Part shown: piece after piece, positions 8,705-18,000 of the stretch | Position numbering within the stretch: position 1 is the stretch's first letter | Layout: the number at the start of each line of letters is the position of its first letter | NCBI GenBank assembly: GCA_964345215.1 | Contig: CAYFQH010000021.1 | Coordinates: forward strand, 1 to 33,545 | DNA: 33,545 nucleotides | Source of the DNA: CAYFQH01 sp964345215 | GTDB lineage: Bacteria; Bacillota; Clostridia; Christensenellales; Aristaeellaceae | Direction: 5' to 3' | Made by a program: the position numbers and the translations under genes | The notes under the pieces: generated by a model | Database searches by the model: none | What the model was told of the DNA's origin: nothing | What the model saw: the letters and a program-made list of their open reading frames with translations, nothing else

Positions 8705-9259
8705 ATGAACCTGGCCCAAGGAAAGAAAAATTTTATCATTACTGCGGTTTTGTATATTTTATTTGGCCTGATTTTATGCTTTTGGCCCGAGCAGTCCCGG
8801 CGCTTTATTTTTGTTTTGCTGGGTCTGTGCCTTTTGCTATACGGTGTTTTTCACATCATTCGCTTTTTTAAAGACAAAACCTCCAGCAACTTTTTTGAGT
8901 TTAATCTGGTCAGCGGCCTTTCCTCATCTCTATTGGGTGTTTTTTTGTTTTTACGCCCAGATTTTCCCGATGCCTTTATCCCCTTTGCCTTTGGCATAAC
9001 CATTATGGTAAACGGTTTTATCAAACTACAGTATGCCCTTTCAATGAAGCGGTATAACGCAAGCAACTGGAAGTACCTGCTGATCTTCGCACTAATTTTA
9101 GCTGTCATCGGTCTTATGCTGATTATTTTTCCCATTATCCTTACAAACCTGGCCACCATTTTTATTGGTGTTGCCTTTTTGTTTGCAGGCATCAGCGACA
9201 TTGTGTCCTACTTCCAGGTCAAATCTTTTTATCAAAAATTTAAAGATGCTTTAAAGTAA
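8705..9259 (+). CDS. DUF308 / HdeD-family membrane protein
   Basis: A 184-residue integral membrane protein with about six hydrophobic segments arranged as three helical hairpins, the layout of the DUF308 (HdeD-like) family. Visible segments include FIITAVLYILFGLILCF near residue 12, FIFVLLGLCLLLYGVF, a GLSSSLLGVFLFL stretch, a central FAFGITIMVNGFIKL, and a C-terminal pair ending in IFIGVAFLFAGISDIV. HdeD in enterics is linked to acid resistance, but members in Gram-positives have no settled function. The ATG is preceded by AAGGAGG at good spacing. The gene stands alone on the plus strand, divergent from the PBP gene and convergent with the sugar transferase, with a strong terminator after it. 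The short basic/aromatic C-terminus is cytoplasmic by inference. Confidence 0.88.
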   Translation: MNLAQGKKNFIITAVLYILFGLILCFWPEQSRRFIFVLLGLCLLLYGVFHIIRFFKDKTSSNFFEFNLVSGLSSSLLGVFLFLRPDFPDAFIPFAFGITIMVNGFIKLQYALSMKRYNASNWKYLLIFALILAVIGLMLIIFPIILTNLATIFIGVAFLFAGISDIVSYFQVKSFYQKFKDALK

Positions 9260-9276
9260 CAACACAGAATGTTTTT

Positions 9277-9318
9277 AAAAGGGCGGAAACTTTACTATGA
9301 TAAAGTTCCCGCCCTTTT
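9277..9318 (+). terminator. Intrinsic terminator shared by convergent genes
   Basis: An 18-bp stem with one mismatch (9277-9294 and 9301-9318) and a 6-base CTATGA loop, with a GC-rich GGGCGG/CCGCCC core followed by a run of T. It ends the DUF308 transcript; the A-rich 5' side gives a shorter T-run on the other strand, so it may also stop transcription of the sugar transferase gene that ends at 9323. Confidence 0.9.
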
Positions 9319-9322
9319 TTGG

Positions 9323-10723
9323 TTAATCCCGAATCATTTTAAGACAGTCATCGCCATTCTTTTCCCTTATAAAGGCGGCTGCGCTGTCTTTTCTAAAAAA
9401 GACCATAAGGGTACGCATTAAAATTTTTAAATCCATAAAAAAAGAATAGTTTTGTATATACATCATGTCCAGCATCAGCTTATCTTGGGGGGTTGTGTTA
9501 TACTTGCCTTCGATTTGTGCATAGCCTGTAAGTCCGGCTTTTACCTTATAGCGATAGTTAAAGGAAGGTAAATCCTTTGTATAACTGACCACATTTTCAA
9601 TCATTTCCGGCCTAGGCCCTACAAAGCTCATATCTCCTTTTAAAATATTAAACAATTGAGGCAGTTCATCCAGCCGGTGTTTGCGTAAAAAAGCCCCCAC
9701 CTTTGTGATTCTGTCATCCCCTTCCACAACAGACTTGGGCCTTTTGCCGTTGCCAAAGGAGGCCTCCTTTGTCATGGTGCGAAACTTGTATATTTTAAAA
9801 ATGCTGCCATTTTGAGTAAGGCGTTTTTGCGAAAAAATAACCGGAGCACCATCGTCCAGTAAAATGGCCAGGGCAATCACCCCCATGATTGGCGAAGCAA
9901 CAACAAGGCATATTACGCTTAGCACAATATCCATAAGCCGCTTGAGCACCCGCTGAAAAATGCTCATTTCCCAGCGCTGCATAAAAATAAAAGACATATC
10001 ATCCAGCACCACCTGGCTGCCATGGCTGATCATTACATCATCCAACTGTGCGGCAAAATAAACATTTTTTTGATTTTTATAGCAGTACTCCAAAAGAGAT
10101 GCCCGTTCGGTGCTGGGCACATCCCCAAAAAAAACAGTGTCGTGCCTTCTAATTTCCCTTTTCACCCTTGAATACTGGTAATGGTAAATGCTTTCAACAG
10201 CGTACTGCAGTTTTAAGGTGCCTATCTTTTCAAGCATGTGGTCAGCCATTTCTTGGGTAGAAGTGATAATGCAAGACTTCTCAGGGGGATTGAGCATAAA
10301 ATAAACATGGTTGCCAAAGCGAACCATAAATACAATTAGTAAAAACTGCAACGCCATGATTAAAAGCAAATATAAAAAATCCCGGCCAAAAAAGACAAAA
10401 TGGTCGTAAAAATTTGGGTTGACATTCATGATTTGGAATATGATGTAGGTGACCAGATCAGTTATATAGGTTGCCAGCAAAAGGGATGAAATCACCGGTT
10501 TGCTCTTTCTTTTGCCGATGTCATATCCGCCGTAAACCGAAACCATAACCACCAGCATAACAGTAAAGGTTAGTAAGGTTACACCGGAGGTACGGCTAAA
10601 GTTGCGCATTTGAAAGTGCAAGGAGCCAAACAATCCAAAGAAGATAGCGTATAGCCCCCCGTATAATATCATAACCAGTGGAGAAAGTAGAAGCTCGTTT
10701 TTAAATTTGTTTTTATCCCTCAC
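9323..10723 (-). CDS. Polyprenyl-phosphate sugar-1-phosphate transferase (priming glycosyltransferase)
   Basis: A 466-residue membrane protein of the WbaP/WcaJ-like sugar transferase family, which loads the first sugar phosphate of an extracellular polysaccharide onto undecaprenyl phosphate. The N-terminal part has about four membrane segments (about 12-135), followed by a small soluble domain. A further hydrophobic segment, RLMDIVLSVICLVVASPI (about 264-281), leads into the catalytic domain with FSQKRLTQNG, IYKFRTM, RKHRLDELPQL, GDMSFVGPRPE and KAGLTGYAQ, all hallmark motifs. Length matches the full-length polytopic type. The start is GTG with only a weak GGGAAAG site upstream. No other polysaccharide gene is present here, so the priming enzyme is either an orphan or serves a locus elsewhere. 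The specific sugar cannot be deduced. Confidence 0.93.
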   Translation of the reverse strand: MRDKNKFKNELLLSPLVMILYGGLYAIFFGLFGSLHFQMRNFSRTSGVTLLTFTVMLVVMVSVYGGYDIGKRKSKPVISSLLLATYITDLVTYIIFQIMNVNPNFYDHFVFFGRDFLYLLLIMALQFLLIVFMVRFGNHVYFMLNPPEKSCIITSTQEMADHMLEKIGTLKLQYAVESIYHYQYSRVKREIRRHDTVFFGDVPSTERASLLEYCYKNQKNVYFAAQLDDVMISHGSQVVLDDMSFIFMQRWEMSIFQRVLKRLMDIVLSVICLVVASPIMGVIALAILLDDGAPVIFSQKRLTQNGSIFKIYKFRTMTKEASFGNGKRPKSVVEGDDRITKVGAFLRKHRLDELPQLFNILKGDMSFVGPRPEMIENVVSYTKDLPSFNYRYKVKAGLTGYAQIEGKYNTTPQDKLMLDMMYIQNYSFFMDLKILMRTLMVFFRKDSAAAFIREKNGDDCLKMIRD

Positions 10724-10760
10724 TCAGCTTTCCCTGCTTTCCTTTTTTCTTACCTCTACC

Positions 10761-10790
10761 ATTATAAAAAACTTTGGCCCCTTTTGCAAA
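10761..10790 (-). promoter_or_regulatory. Candidate promoter of the sugar transferase gene
   Basis: On the minus strand TTTGCA (10790-10785) and a perfect TATAAT (10766-10761) lie 18 bases apart, about 40 bases before the GTG start. Confidence 0.45.
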
Positions 10791-10807
10791 CAATTCTTCT
10801 TTCGCCC

Positions 10808-10837
10808 TTGACACCCCTTTAGCCGCTATTGTATTGT
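10808..10837 (+). promoter_or_regulatory. Candidate promoter of udk
   Basis: A perfect TTGACA (10808-10813) and TATTGT (10832-10837) are separated by 18 bases. Transcription would start near 10844, which places the possible TTG start at 10829 upstream of the transcript and favours the ATG at 10874. Confidence 0.55.
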
Positions 10838-10873
10838 GTAATAGAAATGAATGATACGGGAGCGATTAATCAC

Positions 10874-11500
10874 ATGCTTTTTATTGGAATTTGTGGTGCC
10901 AGCGGCAGCGGAAAATCAACCTTAGCCCAGGAACTTTGTAAAAGTATTGGTCCCCAGTGTAGTATTATCAATCAAGATGCCTATTATTTAGACCACCCCC
11001 ACCTTTCTTTTGAAAAGCGAACCCTGCTTAACTACGATAAGCCCAGTATTTTTGATCATGACCTGCTCCTTGCAGATATGGACCGGCTTTTAAAAGGGCG
11101 CCCCATTCAAAAAAAGGGGTATGATTATAGCCTGCACCGCCGAGCAGACACCAAAGAGTTGCTCTACCCCACCGGTGTGTTAATTTTAGAAGGCATTCAC
11201 GTTTTTTACGACCAACGCCTTGTAGACAAAATGTATTTACGCCTATATATGAGTGTAGAGCCGGATATTTGCCTGCTGCGGCGCATTCAGCGGGATATAT
11301 TAGAGCGTGGCCGGGAAATTGAGGGCATATCAGCCCAGTACTTAAACACGGTTAAGCCCATGTATGATAAGTACATTCGCAATTACGTAAACAAAGCCGA
11401 TGTGATTGTTGCCCATGGAGGTAAAAATGCCCGTATTGTTGATATTTTGGCAGGCTACGTACGGGATGAACTCCTGCGGGCCCACCAAAAGGAAGAATAA
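10874..11500 (+). CDS. udk: Uridine kinase
   Basis: A 208-residue cytoplasmic P-loop kinase that phosphorylates uridine and cytidine with ATP or GTP in pyrimidine salvage. The Walker A loop is GASGSGKST at residues 8-16. NQDAYYLDH and the NYDKPSIFDHDLL stretch follow, matching the substrate-binding region of uridine kinases, then ILEGIHVFYD and RRIQRDILERGR, the lid. The chosen ATG makes the P-loop sit at the usual distance from the N-terminus and gives the typical family length; GGGAG lies 11 bases upstream. The reading frame stays open upstream to a TTG at 10829, but that lies within the predicted promoter. The gene is monocistronic, divergent from the sugar transferase gene and closed by a strong terminator. 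Related phosphoribulokinase-like kinases are an alternative, but the motifs fit uridine kinase best. Confidence 0.9.
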   Translation: MLFIGICGASGSGKSTLAQELCKSIGPQCSIINQDAYYLDHPHLSFEKRTLLNYDKPSIFDHDLLLADMDRLLKGRPIQKKGYDYSLHRRADTKELLYPTGVLILEGIHVFYDQRLVDKMYLRLYMSVEPDICLLRRIQRDILERGREIEGISAQYLNTVKPMYDKYIRNYVNKADVIVAHGGKNARIVDILAGYVRDELLRAHQKEE

Positions 11501-11513
11501 AAGGCCCTTATAT

Positions 11514-11544
11514 AAAAAGCAGACCAAAGTTCGGTCTGCTTTTT
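11514..11544 (+). terminator. Bidirectional terminator between udk and dnaX
   Basis: A perfect 12-bp stem, AAAAAGCAGACC (11514-11525) and GGTCTGCTTTTT (11533-11544), with a 7-base loop. The A-run on one side and T-run on the other make it work on both strands, ending udk (plus) and dnaX (minus). Confidence 0.92.
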
Positions 11545-11562
11545 ATTGTTTTTTCACGGCTT

Positions 11563-13293
11563 TTAGTCATTCTCGTCAATCTGTATGTTTTCCCTGCCAA
11601 AATCTTGAAACAAACCTTCCAGTAAAGAGCCTTCCTTCTGCTTGCTTGCTTCCTTCTCTTGTTTAACGGCGGCCTCAAAACCCAAGTCTTGGCCGCTTAC
11701 CTGCTGTATACATTCCATAATCGCTTTTTTACGGCTTTCATTATTTAAGTAATTGACCATAAATACATTGCCTTGGTCAAAGGTTATCTGCACCCTATTG
11801 CTTTTGATGCCGGAAAAAGTGCCTTCACGTAATTGGCCAAAAATACCTGCCTGGGTCTTTTGCAGCTGCCGCATTACTTGTTTCCATATGTCCCCAGGGT
11901 TGTTAAGGTCTGCTGTTGTACTGTTTTTTTCTTTTGATTTTAGCTGTTGGCTTGCAGGACTTGAGCTGTGCCCACTTTTGCCTGTGGTCGCTGGGGCCTG
12001 GGCCTCCTGTGCCTCCAAAGCCTCCCCTTGACCCAATGACAATGGAGAAGGTGGAGGCGAAGCGATTGTCACAGCGGATGGGTTAAAGGGTTCTCTCGGC
12101 CCATTCTCCCTGCTTTGGGCTATGACAATTTCACCCTTTGTAAGCTGACTGCACAAGTCTTCAAGGGCCGCAATCCGCCCTTCTACCGTGGCAGAAAAAT
12201 GTGTTTCCTTTGAAAGGGCCGCCTTGATGGTTGCCGTTTCAAGCAAAATTCTCCCGCTGCTGGCATAGCGGAGCTGGCTTTCGATTTCCATAAAAATATC
12301 GGTTATGTATAAAAGCCGCTCAACGGATACTTTATTTGCCTGTCGGGCATACTCTTGCGCATCTTCTTTTGTAATTTCAAGGATATCCGCTATTTCCTTT
12401 TCGGCAGTTTTTGCCAGCAGCAGGGCTCTGAAATGATAACTTGCATCCTTTGCAAATACCTGGGCCTCTTTTCCATCTCGCAGCAGTTGATCCACCAGCT
12501 GAAGAGCCTGATTGGTTTTTTGGTCCAATATGCTTTTGGCAAAGGCAAACATAAAGGCCGTATCGGAAGTGCCTAAAATTTGCTGTACCAGGCTCTCGTC
12601 AACAACTTCTCCTGTGCCAAGGCACATATCTAAAATGCCCAAGGCATCACGAAGACCTCCCTCTGCTGACCTGGCAATACGGTTTAGGGCCTTGGGGGTA
12701 AACTGCCTGCCCATATCCTCCAACACTTTTGTTAGATATTGGGCAATATGCCCAGCAGAAATCCGCTTAAACTCAAAACGCTGACAACGGGAGATAATGG
12801 TTGCCGGCAGTTTTTGGGGCTCTGTGGTAGCCAAGATAAAAATTGCATGCTCTGGCGGCTCTTCAAGGGTTTTTAAAAGGGCATTGAAGGCTGCCATGGT
12901 GAGCATGTGCACTTCGTCTATAATATAAACCTTATACCTGCCAACCTGGGGAGGATATTTTACCTGCTCGCGCAAATCCCTAATCTCATCTACCCCATTG
13001 TTGCTGGCTGCGTCCATTTCTATAATATCCAAACTGGTTTCAGCTGCCAGCTCCACACAGTTCTTACACTGGCCGCAAGGGTCTCCACCAACAGGGCTTA
13101 AACAGTTTACTGCCTTTGCCAATATTTTGGCCGCACTGGTTTTGCCTGTACCCCGGCTGCCGCAGAACAAATAGGCATGGGGAATTTTTGCGGTAATAAT
13201 TTGATTTTTTAAGGTTTTTATAACCGTTTCCTGCCCTACCATATCGCTGAAGGTGTTAGGGCGAAGCTGCCGGTATAGCACTTGATAGTTCAT
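11563..13293 (-). CDS. dnaX: DNA polymerase III subunits gamma/tau
   Basis: A 576-residue clamp-loader ATPase that opens the sliding clamp and, in its long form, ties the loader to the polymerase and helicase. The AAA+ core shows the Walker A loop GSRGTGKT (45-52), a four-cysteine zinc module (Cys64, 73, 76, 79), the DEVH box (126-129) and the SRC sensor (168-170). Domain III runs to about residue 365. A Pro/Ser/Ala-rich linker (about 385-455) leads to a short C-terminal domain. The ATG follows AGGAGG at good spacing. An A7 run at residues 455-457 is a possible slippage site (see findings). Often dnaX is followed by the YbaB gene and recR; here it is followed directly by a terminator, so that usual operon is broken. 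Confidence 0.97.
   Translation of the reverse strand: MNYQVLYRQLRPNTFSDMVGQETVIKTLKNQIITAKIPHAYLFCGSRGTGKTSAAKILAKAVNCLSPVGGDPCGQCKNCVELAAETSLDIIEMDAASNNGVDEIRDLREQVKYPPQVGRYKVYIIDEVHMLTMAAFNALLKTLEEPPEHAIFILATTEPQKLPATIISRCQRFEFKRISAGHIAQYLTKVLEDMGRQFTPKALNRIARSAEGGLRDALGILDMCLGTGEVVDESLVQQILGTSDTAFMFAFAKSILDQKTNQALQLVDQLLRDGKEAQVFAKDASYHFRALLLAKTAEKEIADILEITKEDAQEYARQANKVSVERLLYITDIFMEIESQLRYASSGRILLETATIKAALSKETHFSATVEGRIAALEDLCSQLTKGEIVIAQSRENGPREPFNPSAVTIASPPPSPLSLGQGEALEAQEAQAPATTGKSGHSSSPASQQLKSKEKNSTTADLNNPGDIWKQVMRQLQKTQAGIFGQLREGTFSGIKSNRVQITFDQGNVFMVNYLNNESRKKAIMECIQQVSGQDLGFEAAVKQEKEASKQKEGSLLEGLFQDFGRENIQIDEND
11923..11929 (-). other. Candidate -1 frameshift heptamer in dnaX
   Basis: The minus strand reads A AAA AAC in the dnaX frame (codons 455-457), the X XXY YYZ form of a -1 slippery site inside an A7 run. 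A shift to -1 gives CAG TAC AAC AGC AGA CCT and then TAA, ending the protein at about 463 residues and removing the tau-specific C-terminus. No Shine-Dalgarno-like stimulator and no strong downstream stem were seen. Confidence 0.35.
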
Positions 13294-13323
13294 ACATCCT
13301 CCTAGGCTAATATTCCTGTATTT

Positions 13324-13353
13324 ATTATACGGTTATTCCCCAGCCCCTGTCAA
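13324..13353 (-). promoter_or_regulatory. Sigma-A type promoter of dnaX
   Basis: A perfect TTGACA (13353-13348) and perfect TATAAT (13329-13324) on the minus strand are separated by 18 bases, giving a leader of about 25 bases before the ATG at 13293. It sits just beyond the pckA terminator. Confidence 0.85.
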
Positions 13354-13363
13354 CGAACATAAA

Positions 13364-13393
13364 AGGAGCTCTCTTGGATGTAAGAGAGCTCCT
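13364..13393 (-). terminator. Intrinsic terminator of pckA
   Basis: A perfect 12-bp inverted repeat, AGGAGCTCTCTT / AAGAGAGCTCCT, with a 6-base loop, starting about 26 bases past the pckA stop. On the minus strand it runs into TTTT. The T-tract is short but the stem is strong. Confidence 0.85.
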
Positions 13394-13419
13394 CTACATT
13401 GTGTATCAAACTAAACCAA

Positions 13420-14994
13420 TCAGGCTTTGGGACCTGCGTCGATCACGTCCTGGGGCATGTTGGTATACTTTTCAAAGTTCTTGCGGAAAAGCCCTGCCAG
13501 GTTCTTTGCAGCCACATCATAAGCTGCCTTATCTGTCCAGGTTTCTTTAGGCTGAAGCACTTCGTCAGGTACACCGGGGCAAGTTTTGGGTACCAGAACA
13601 TTAAAGATGGGGTCCAACTCAAACTCACTCTTTTCCAGTTCGCCATTTAAACAGGCTGTAACCATAGCCCGGGTTAAGGGCAGCTTTATCCGGTTGCCGC
13701 CCTTACCATAGGCACCGCCGGTCCAGCCGGTGTTTACCAGGTACACATTGGCACCGTAGCTATCAATGCGCTTGCCTAAAAGCTCGGCATAGCGGGATGC
13801 AGGCAAGGGCAGGAAAGGTGCACCAAAGCAGGTAGAGAAGGTGGCCTGGGGCTCAGTAATCCCTCGTTCGGTACCGGCTAATTTAGCGGTATAACCGCTT
13901 ACATAATGGTACATGGCCGCTTCTTTTGTTAACTTGGATACGGGAGGTAAAACCCCAAAAGCATCAGCGGTTAAGAAAATAACGGTTTTAGGATGCTCCC
14001 CTACACCGGGAATTTTAGCATTTGAAATAAATTCGATAGGATAGCCTACGCGGGTGTTTTCGGTGAGGCTGTCGTCATCAAAGTCCAGTTCACGGGTATC
14101 AGGATCGTAAACCACGTTTTCAACCAGGGCGCCAAAGCGAATGGCATCATAAATTTCAGGTTCGTGCTCTTTAGAAAGATTAATACACTTTGCATAGCAG
14201 CCCCCTTCAATGTTGAAGATGCCGTTATCGGACCAGCCGTGCTCGTCATCACCGATTAAGTAGCGGTTAGGATCGGCAGACAGGGTTGTTTTGCCTGTAC
14301 CGCTAAGGCCGAAGAAGAGAGCCGAATCACCTTCTTCACCAACGTTGGCCGAGCAGTGCATGGAAAACACGTCCTGTTTGGGTAATAGGTAATTCATAAT
14401 AGAAAAAACACTCTTTTTCATTTCGCCGGAATAGTGGCTACCAGCAATTAAAACTATTTTCTTTTCAAAGGAAACCAAAATCGCCGCTTCTGAATGGACT
14501 CCATCCACTTCAGGAATACATTTAAAGCCAGGAACGGAAATAATCGTGAAGTCCGCTTTGTGGCTTTGAAGATCCTCTTCAGTGGGCCGCAAAAGCAGTT
14601 GGTGCATAAATAGGTTTTGGCTGGCCATTTCGTTTACAACACGCACGCCAATACGGTATTTGGGATCGGCACCGGCAAAGCCGTCGAAAACAAAAATTTC
14701 CCGGCCCTGCAGGTAAGCAGTTGCCTTTTTGTAGATGGCTTCAAATTTCTCCTGAGAAATGGGTACGTTTACTTTGCCCCAGGCAATTTCATCATGAATG
14801 CTGGGCTCGTCAACAATAAAGCGGTCCTCCGGTGAACGGCCGGTATATTTGCCGGTGTTTACTAAAAGAGCACCTGTATTGCTTAAAACACCTTCTTCCC
14901 TATCTAAAGCAGCTTCCACCAGTTCCGAAACCGGAAGATTGCGGTAGACAGCCAAAGGGTTAATAATACCTAAATAGTCTAAATTCATGCTCAT
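13420..14994 (-). CDS. pckA: Phosphoenolpyruvate carboxykinase (ATP)
   Basis: A 524-residue cytoplasmic enzyme interconverting oxaloacetate plus ATP with phosphoenolpyruvate, CO2 and ADP. Typical ATP-type motifs are visible in order: GKYTGRSPEDRF (substrate binding), the HYSGEMKKSVFSIMNYLLP segment, the P-loop GLSGTGKTTLSADPNR, then LIGDDEHGWS with the metal-binding Asp pair, and FNIEGGCYAK. In the C-terminal third the NTGWTGGAYGKGGNRI segment is also diagnostic. Length is standard for the family (about 525-540). The ATG follows GGAGGG at six bases. It is flanked by its own promoter-like element and a strong terminator, so it is monocistronic. In fermentative anaerobes the enzyme can run either toward gluconeogenesis or toward CO2 fixation with ATP yield; the sequence does not decide which. 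Confidence 0.98.
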   Translation of the reverse strand: MSMNLDYLGIINPLAVYRNLPVSELVEAALDREEGVLSNTGALLVNTGKYTGRSPEDRFIVDEPSIHDEIAWGKVNVPISQEKFEAIYKKATAYLQGREIFVFDGFAGADPKYRIGVRVVNEMASQNLFMHQLLLRPTEEDLQSHKADFTIISVPGFKCIPEVDGVHSEAAILVSFEKKIVLIAGSHYSGEMKKSVFSIMNYLLPKQDVFSMHCSANVGEEGDSALFFGLSGTGKTTLSADPNRYLIGDDEHGWSDNGIFNIEGGCYAKCINLSKEHEPEIYDAIRFGALVENVVYDPDTRELDFDDDSLTENTRVGYPIEFISNAKIPGVGEHPKTVIFLTADAFGVLPPVSKLTKEAAMYHYVSGYTAKLAGTERGITEPQATFSTCFGAPFLPLPASRYAELLGKRIDSYGANVYLVNTGWTGGAYGKGGNRIKLPLTRAMVTACLNGELEKSEFELDPIFNVLVPKTCPGVPDEVLQPKETWTDKAAYDVAAKNLAGLFRKNFEKYTNMPQDVIDAGPKA

Positions 14995-15039
14995 ATTTTT
15001 CCCTCCAATAATAATTTTTGATAAAAGCCCTTACCAATT

Positions 15040-15048
15040 AGTATAGCA
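15040..15048 (-). promoter_or_regulatory. Extended -10 element before pckA
   Basis: The minus strand reads TGCTATACT, fitting TGnTATAnT. No good -35 was found. The predicted transcript would start near 15033 and have a leader of about 40 bases. It sits between the end of mfd and pckA. Confidence 0.45.
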
Positions 15049-15095
15049 CAGATGAGTTAAATTTGCATCTATAAAATAAAATTTTAACAATGATA

Positions 15096-18000
15096 TTATT
15101 CATCTTTCATCCTGTCCAGCAAATCTTCTAAAGCATAACTAAATTGAACAACCAGCCTTTCTGTTTCTTCCCCCTTGCCGCTAAAAACTAGACTAGGCGG
15201 TGCAGTGGGTGCAAGGCTCAAGCGCTTGTTTTTTGCTTTTTCAAGGCTTGTTACCAGTTTAAGAGGGTCGGGAGCATAGTTTTCGTCAAAGCGCAGCAGC
15301 AAGTTATCTTTTTTTCTTGAAATCAGGCTGACCCCTAACTTTCTGGCCAAGGCTTTTAAGTATGCCACGTTTAAAAGATTTTCAACCGAGGGCGGAATAT
15401 CCCCAAAGCGGTCGGTAATCTCATCCTCCACGTCCACCTTCTCCTCTTTATTTTTAACCATGGCAATTTTTTTATAAATTTCCATTCGCTGCTGTTTATC
15501 TTGTATATATTCTTCCGGCAGGTAAGCATCAAGAGACAGTTCAATTTGGGTTTCCACTTCTTCAGGCAACAATAAGCCACCTTTTAATTCGGCCATGGCT
15601 TCTTCAATCAACTTTACGTACAAATCATACCCTACAGCCGACAGTTGGCCATGCTGCTCAGGCCCCAGCACATTGCCAGCACCACGAATCTCCAGATCCC
15701 GCATAGCAATACGAAAGCCGGATCCGAATTCTGTAAATTCCCTGATGGCTGTTAAGCGTTTTTGAGCTGTTTCTGTAAGCATTTTGTCGGCCCTGACGGT
15801 AAAATAAGCATAAGCCTGCCTATTGCTCCTGCCTACCCTGCCCCTGAGCTGGTAAAGCTGGGAAAGGCCGAAGCGGTCTGCATCGTATACAATCAAGGTA
15901 TTTGCTGTTGGCACATCCAGGCCGCTTTCGATAATAGTAGTGCTAAGAAGCACATCGTAATTGCCGTTATAAAAGTCCATCATCACATCTTCCAAGGCAT
16001 TTTCGCGCATTTGCCCATGGGCAATACCAATGCGGGCCTCAGGTACCAGCTTTTTAATTCGCTGGTAAAACCGCTCGATAGATTGAACCCGGTTGTATAA
16101 AAAATACACCTGCCCTCCCCGCTGTATCTCCCGTAACAGCACATCACGAACATGCACATCGTTATACTCAACCACATGGGTTTGCACAGGCAGCCGCTCC
16201 TCCGGCGGGGTTTCTAAAATGCTCATGTCACGAATACCAATCATGGACATGTGCAGGGTTCTTGGAATGGGCGTGGCGGACATGGCCAGTACATCTACCT
16301 TCTTTTTTAAATTTTTTATTATTTCCTTGTGGGCTACCCCAAAACGCTGCTCTTCATCAATAATTAAAAGGCCAAGGTCTTTAAAGTGTATATCCTTACC
16401 CAACAACCGGTGGGTACCCACTACCATATCCAACTCTCCCAAGGCCAGTTTTTGTAAAACCTGTTTTTGTTCTTTTGGGGTTTTAAAGCGGCTTAACGAA
16501 TCGCAGGTTACAGGAAAACCCTCTAACCTTTTTAAAATGGTGTTAAAGTGCTGTTGAACCAAAATGGTTGTAGGCGCCAGCAAAGCCACTTGCTTTCCGT
16601 CCATTACAGCCTTAAAAGCCGCCCTCAGGGCAACTTCCGTTTTGCCGTAGCCCACGTCGCCGCATAAAAGCCTGTCCATATTAATGGGGGTCTGCATATC
16701 TTGTTTAATTTCCCCCAGGCTCTGCTCCTGATCTGCTGTTAATTCGTAGGGAAAATTGTCCTCAAAGGACATTTGCCAAGGGGTATCCTTTGTAAAGGCA
16801 TAACCGGGTATGGCCTGGCGGGCAGCATACAGGGCAGCCAAATCAAAGGCCATGGCCTTGATGCTTGCCTTCACCTTACCCTTTTGCCTTTGCCATTCCC
16901 CCCCGCTTAAACGATTAATTTTAGGGGTTTGACCTTGCCCGCCAATAAAGCGCTGAATTCTGTCCATCTGGTCAACAGGAACATAAAGCTTATCGTTGCC
17001 CTGGTATTGAATGAGGATGTAATCCCTTTTGGTTCCTTCGCTTACAAGGGTAGTAACCCCTTGATAAATACCGATACCGTGGTTTTCGTGCACCACGTGG
17101 TCCCCTTCTTTAAGTTGAGTAAAAGAGGTGATTTTTTCCCCAGCGCTTTTTTTGCTTTTACGTTTTTGAAAACCGGTACCGTAAATGTCCCCGTCGCTGA
17201 CCAGTACAAAGCGGCCTCCGTCCCAGACGAAGCCCCGGTTATAGTTCATGGGCAGTATAAAAGCTTCGCCCAGGATCAGGTTGTTGCTCAGTTTATCCGT
17301 ATAAAGAGCAGGAAAGTTTAATTCCTGTAAGTTTTTTTGCAGGCGCCTTCCCCTGGCTTCGCTGCTGGCCAGCAGCACAATGCTGTAGCCTTTTTCTTTC
17401 CATTTTCGCCCGTCTTCCGCCAGGCGGCGCAGGTTAGACTGGTAACTGGGAATCCCTGCACTTTCAAAAGAAAGAACCTGTTTGGGCTTTAACTGGCCCA
17501 TGCCCCGCAAAAAGTCTGAAAGGGTAACCACCGTTCTATTTTGAAGACGTTCAGCAACCTCATCATACTGCCATAACAGGCCGGCCTGAGCCCCTACAGC
17601 ATCAAAGCGCTCTAAAAAGGCACCGAACTCTTCGCTAAAGGTATGGTTGTGCCCGTCAATCCGCTCTTTTACCTGGTCGGGTTGATTGATCATGATAATG
17701 GCTTCGGGCATCCATTGCGTAAGGGTTTGACTGTCTTCTCTGATTATATGAGCCCAGGTTTGAATTTTGCGAAAGGGAAAGCCTTCCTCGATTTTATCCG
17801 CATCTTCCATGACCTGCCCGTAAAGGCGTTTTGCAGGGGAGGCCATCAGGGGCACTGCCCTAGGTATTCTTTCCTCTTCCTCCTGTTCCTCCTGGGGCAA
17901 TCGAACTGAGGTTTCATCAAAAAAAGAAGGAAGATCCTCCTGATCATCATAAGCCGACAAAGGAGGCAAAAAATCATCCAAACCAAAGGCTTGAGAATCT

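Noticed and set aside
10829..10873. Longer uridine kinase start at TTG 10829
   Set aside because: It lies inside the predicted promoter, lacks a ribosome binding site, and adds residues not expected before the P-loop.
13362..13395. Possible attenuator in front of dnaX
   Set aside because: The hairpin lies upstream of the dnaX promoter, so it can only be the pckA terminator.
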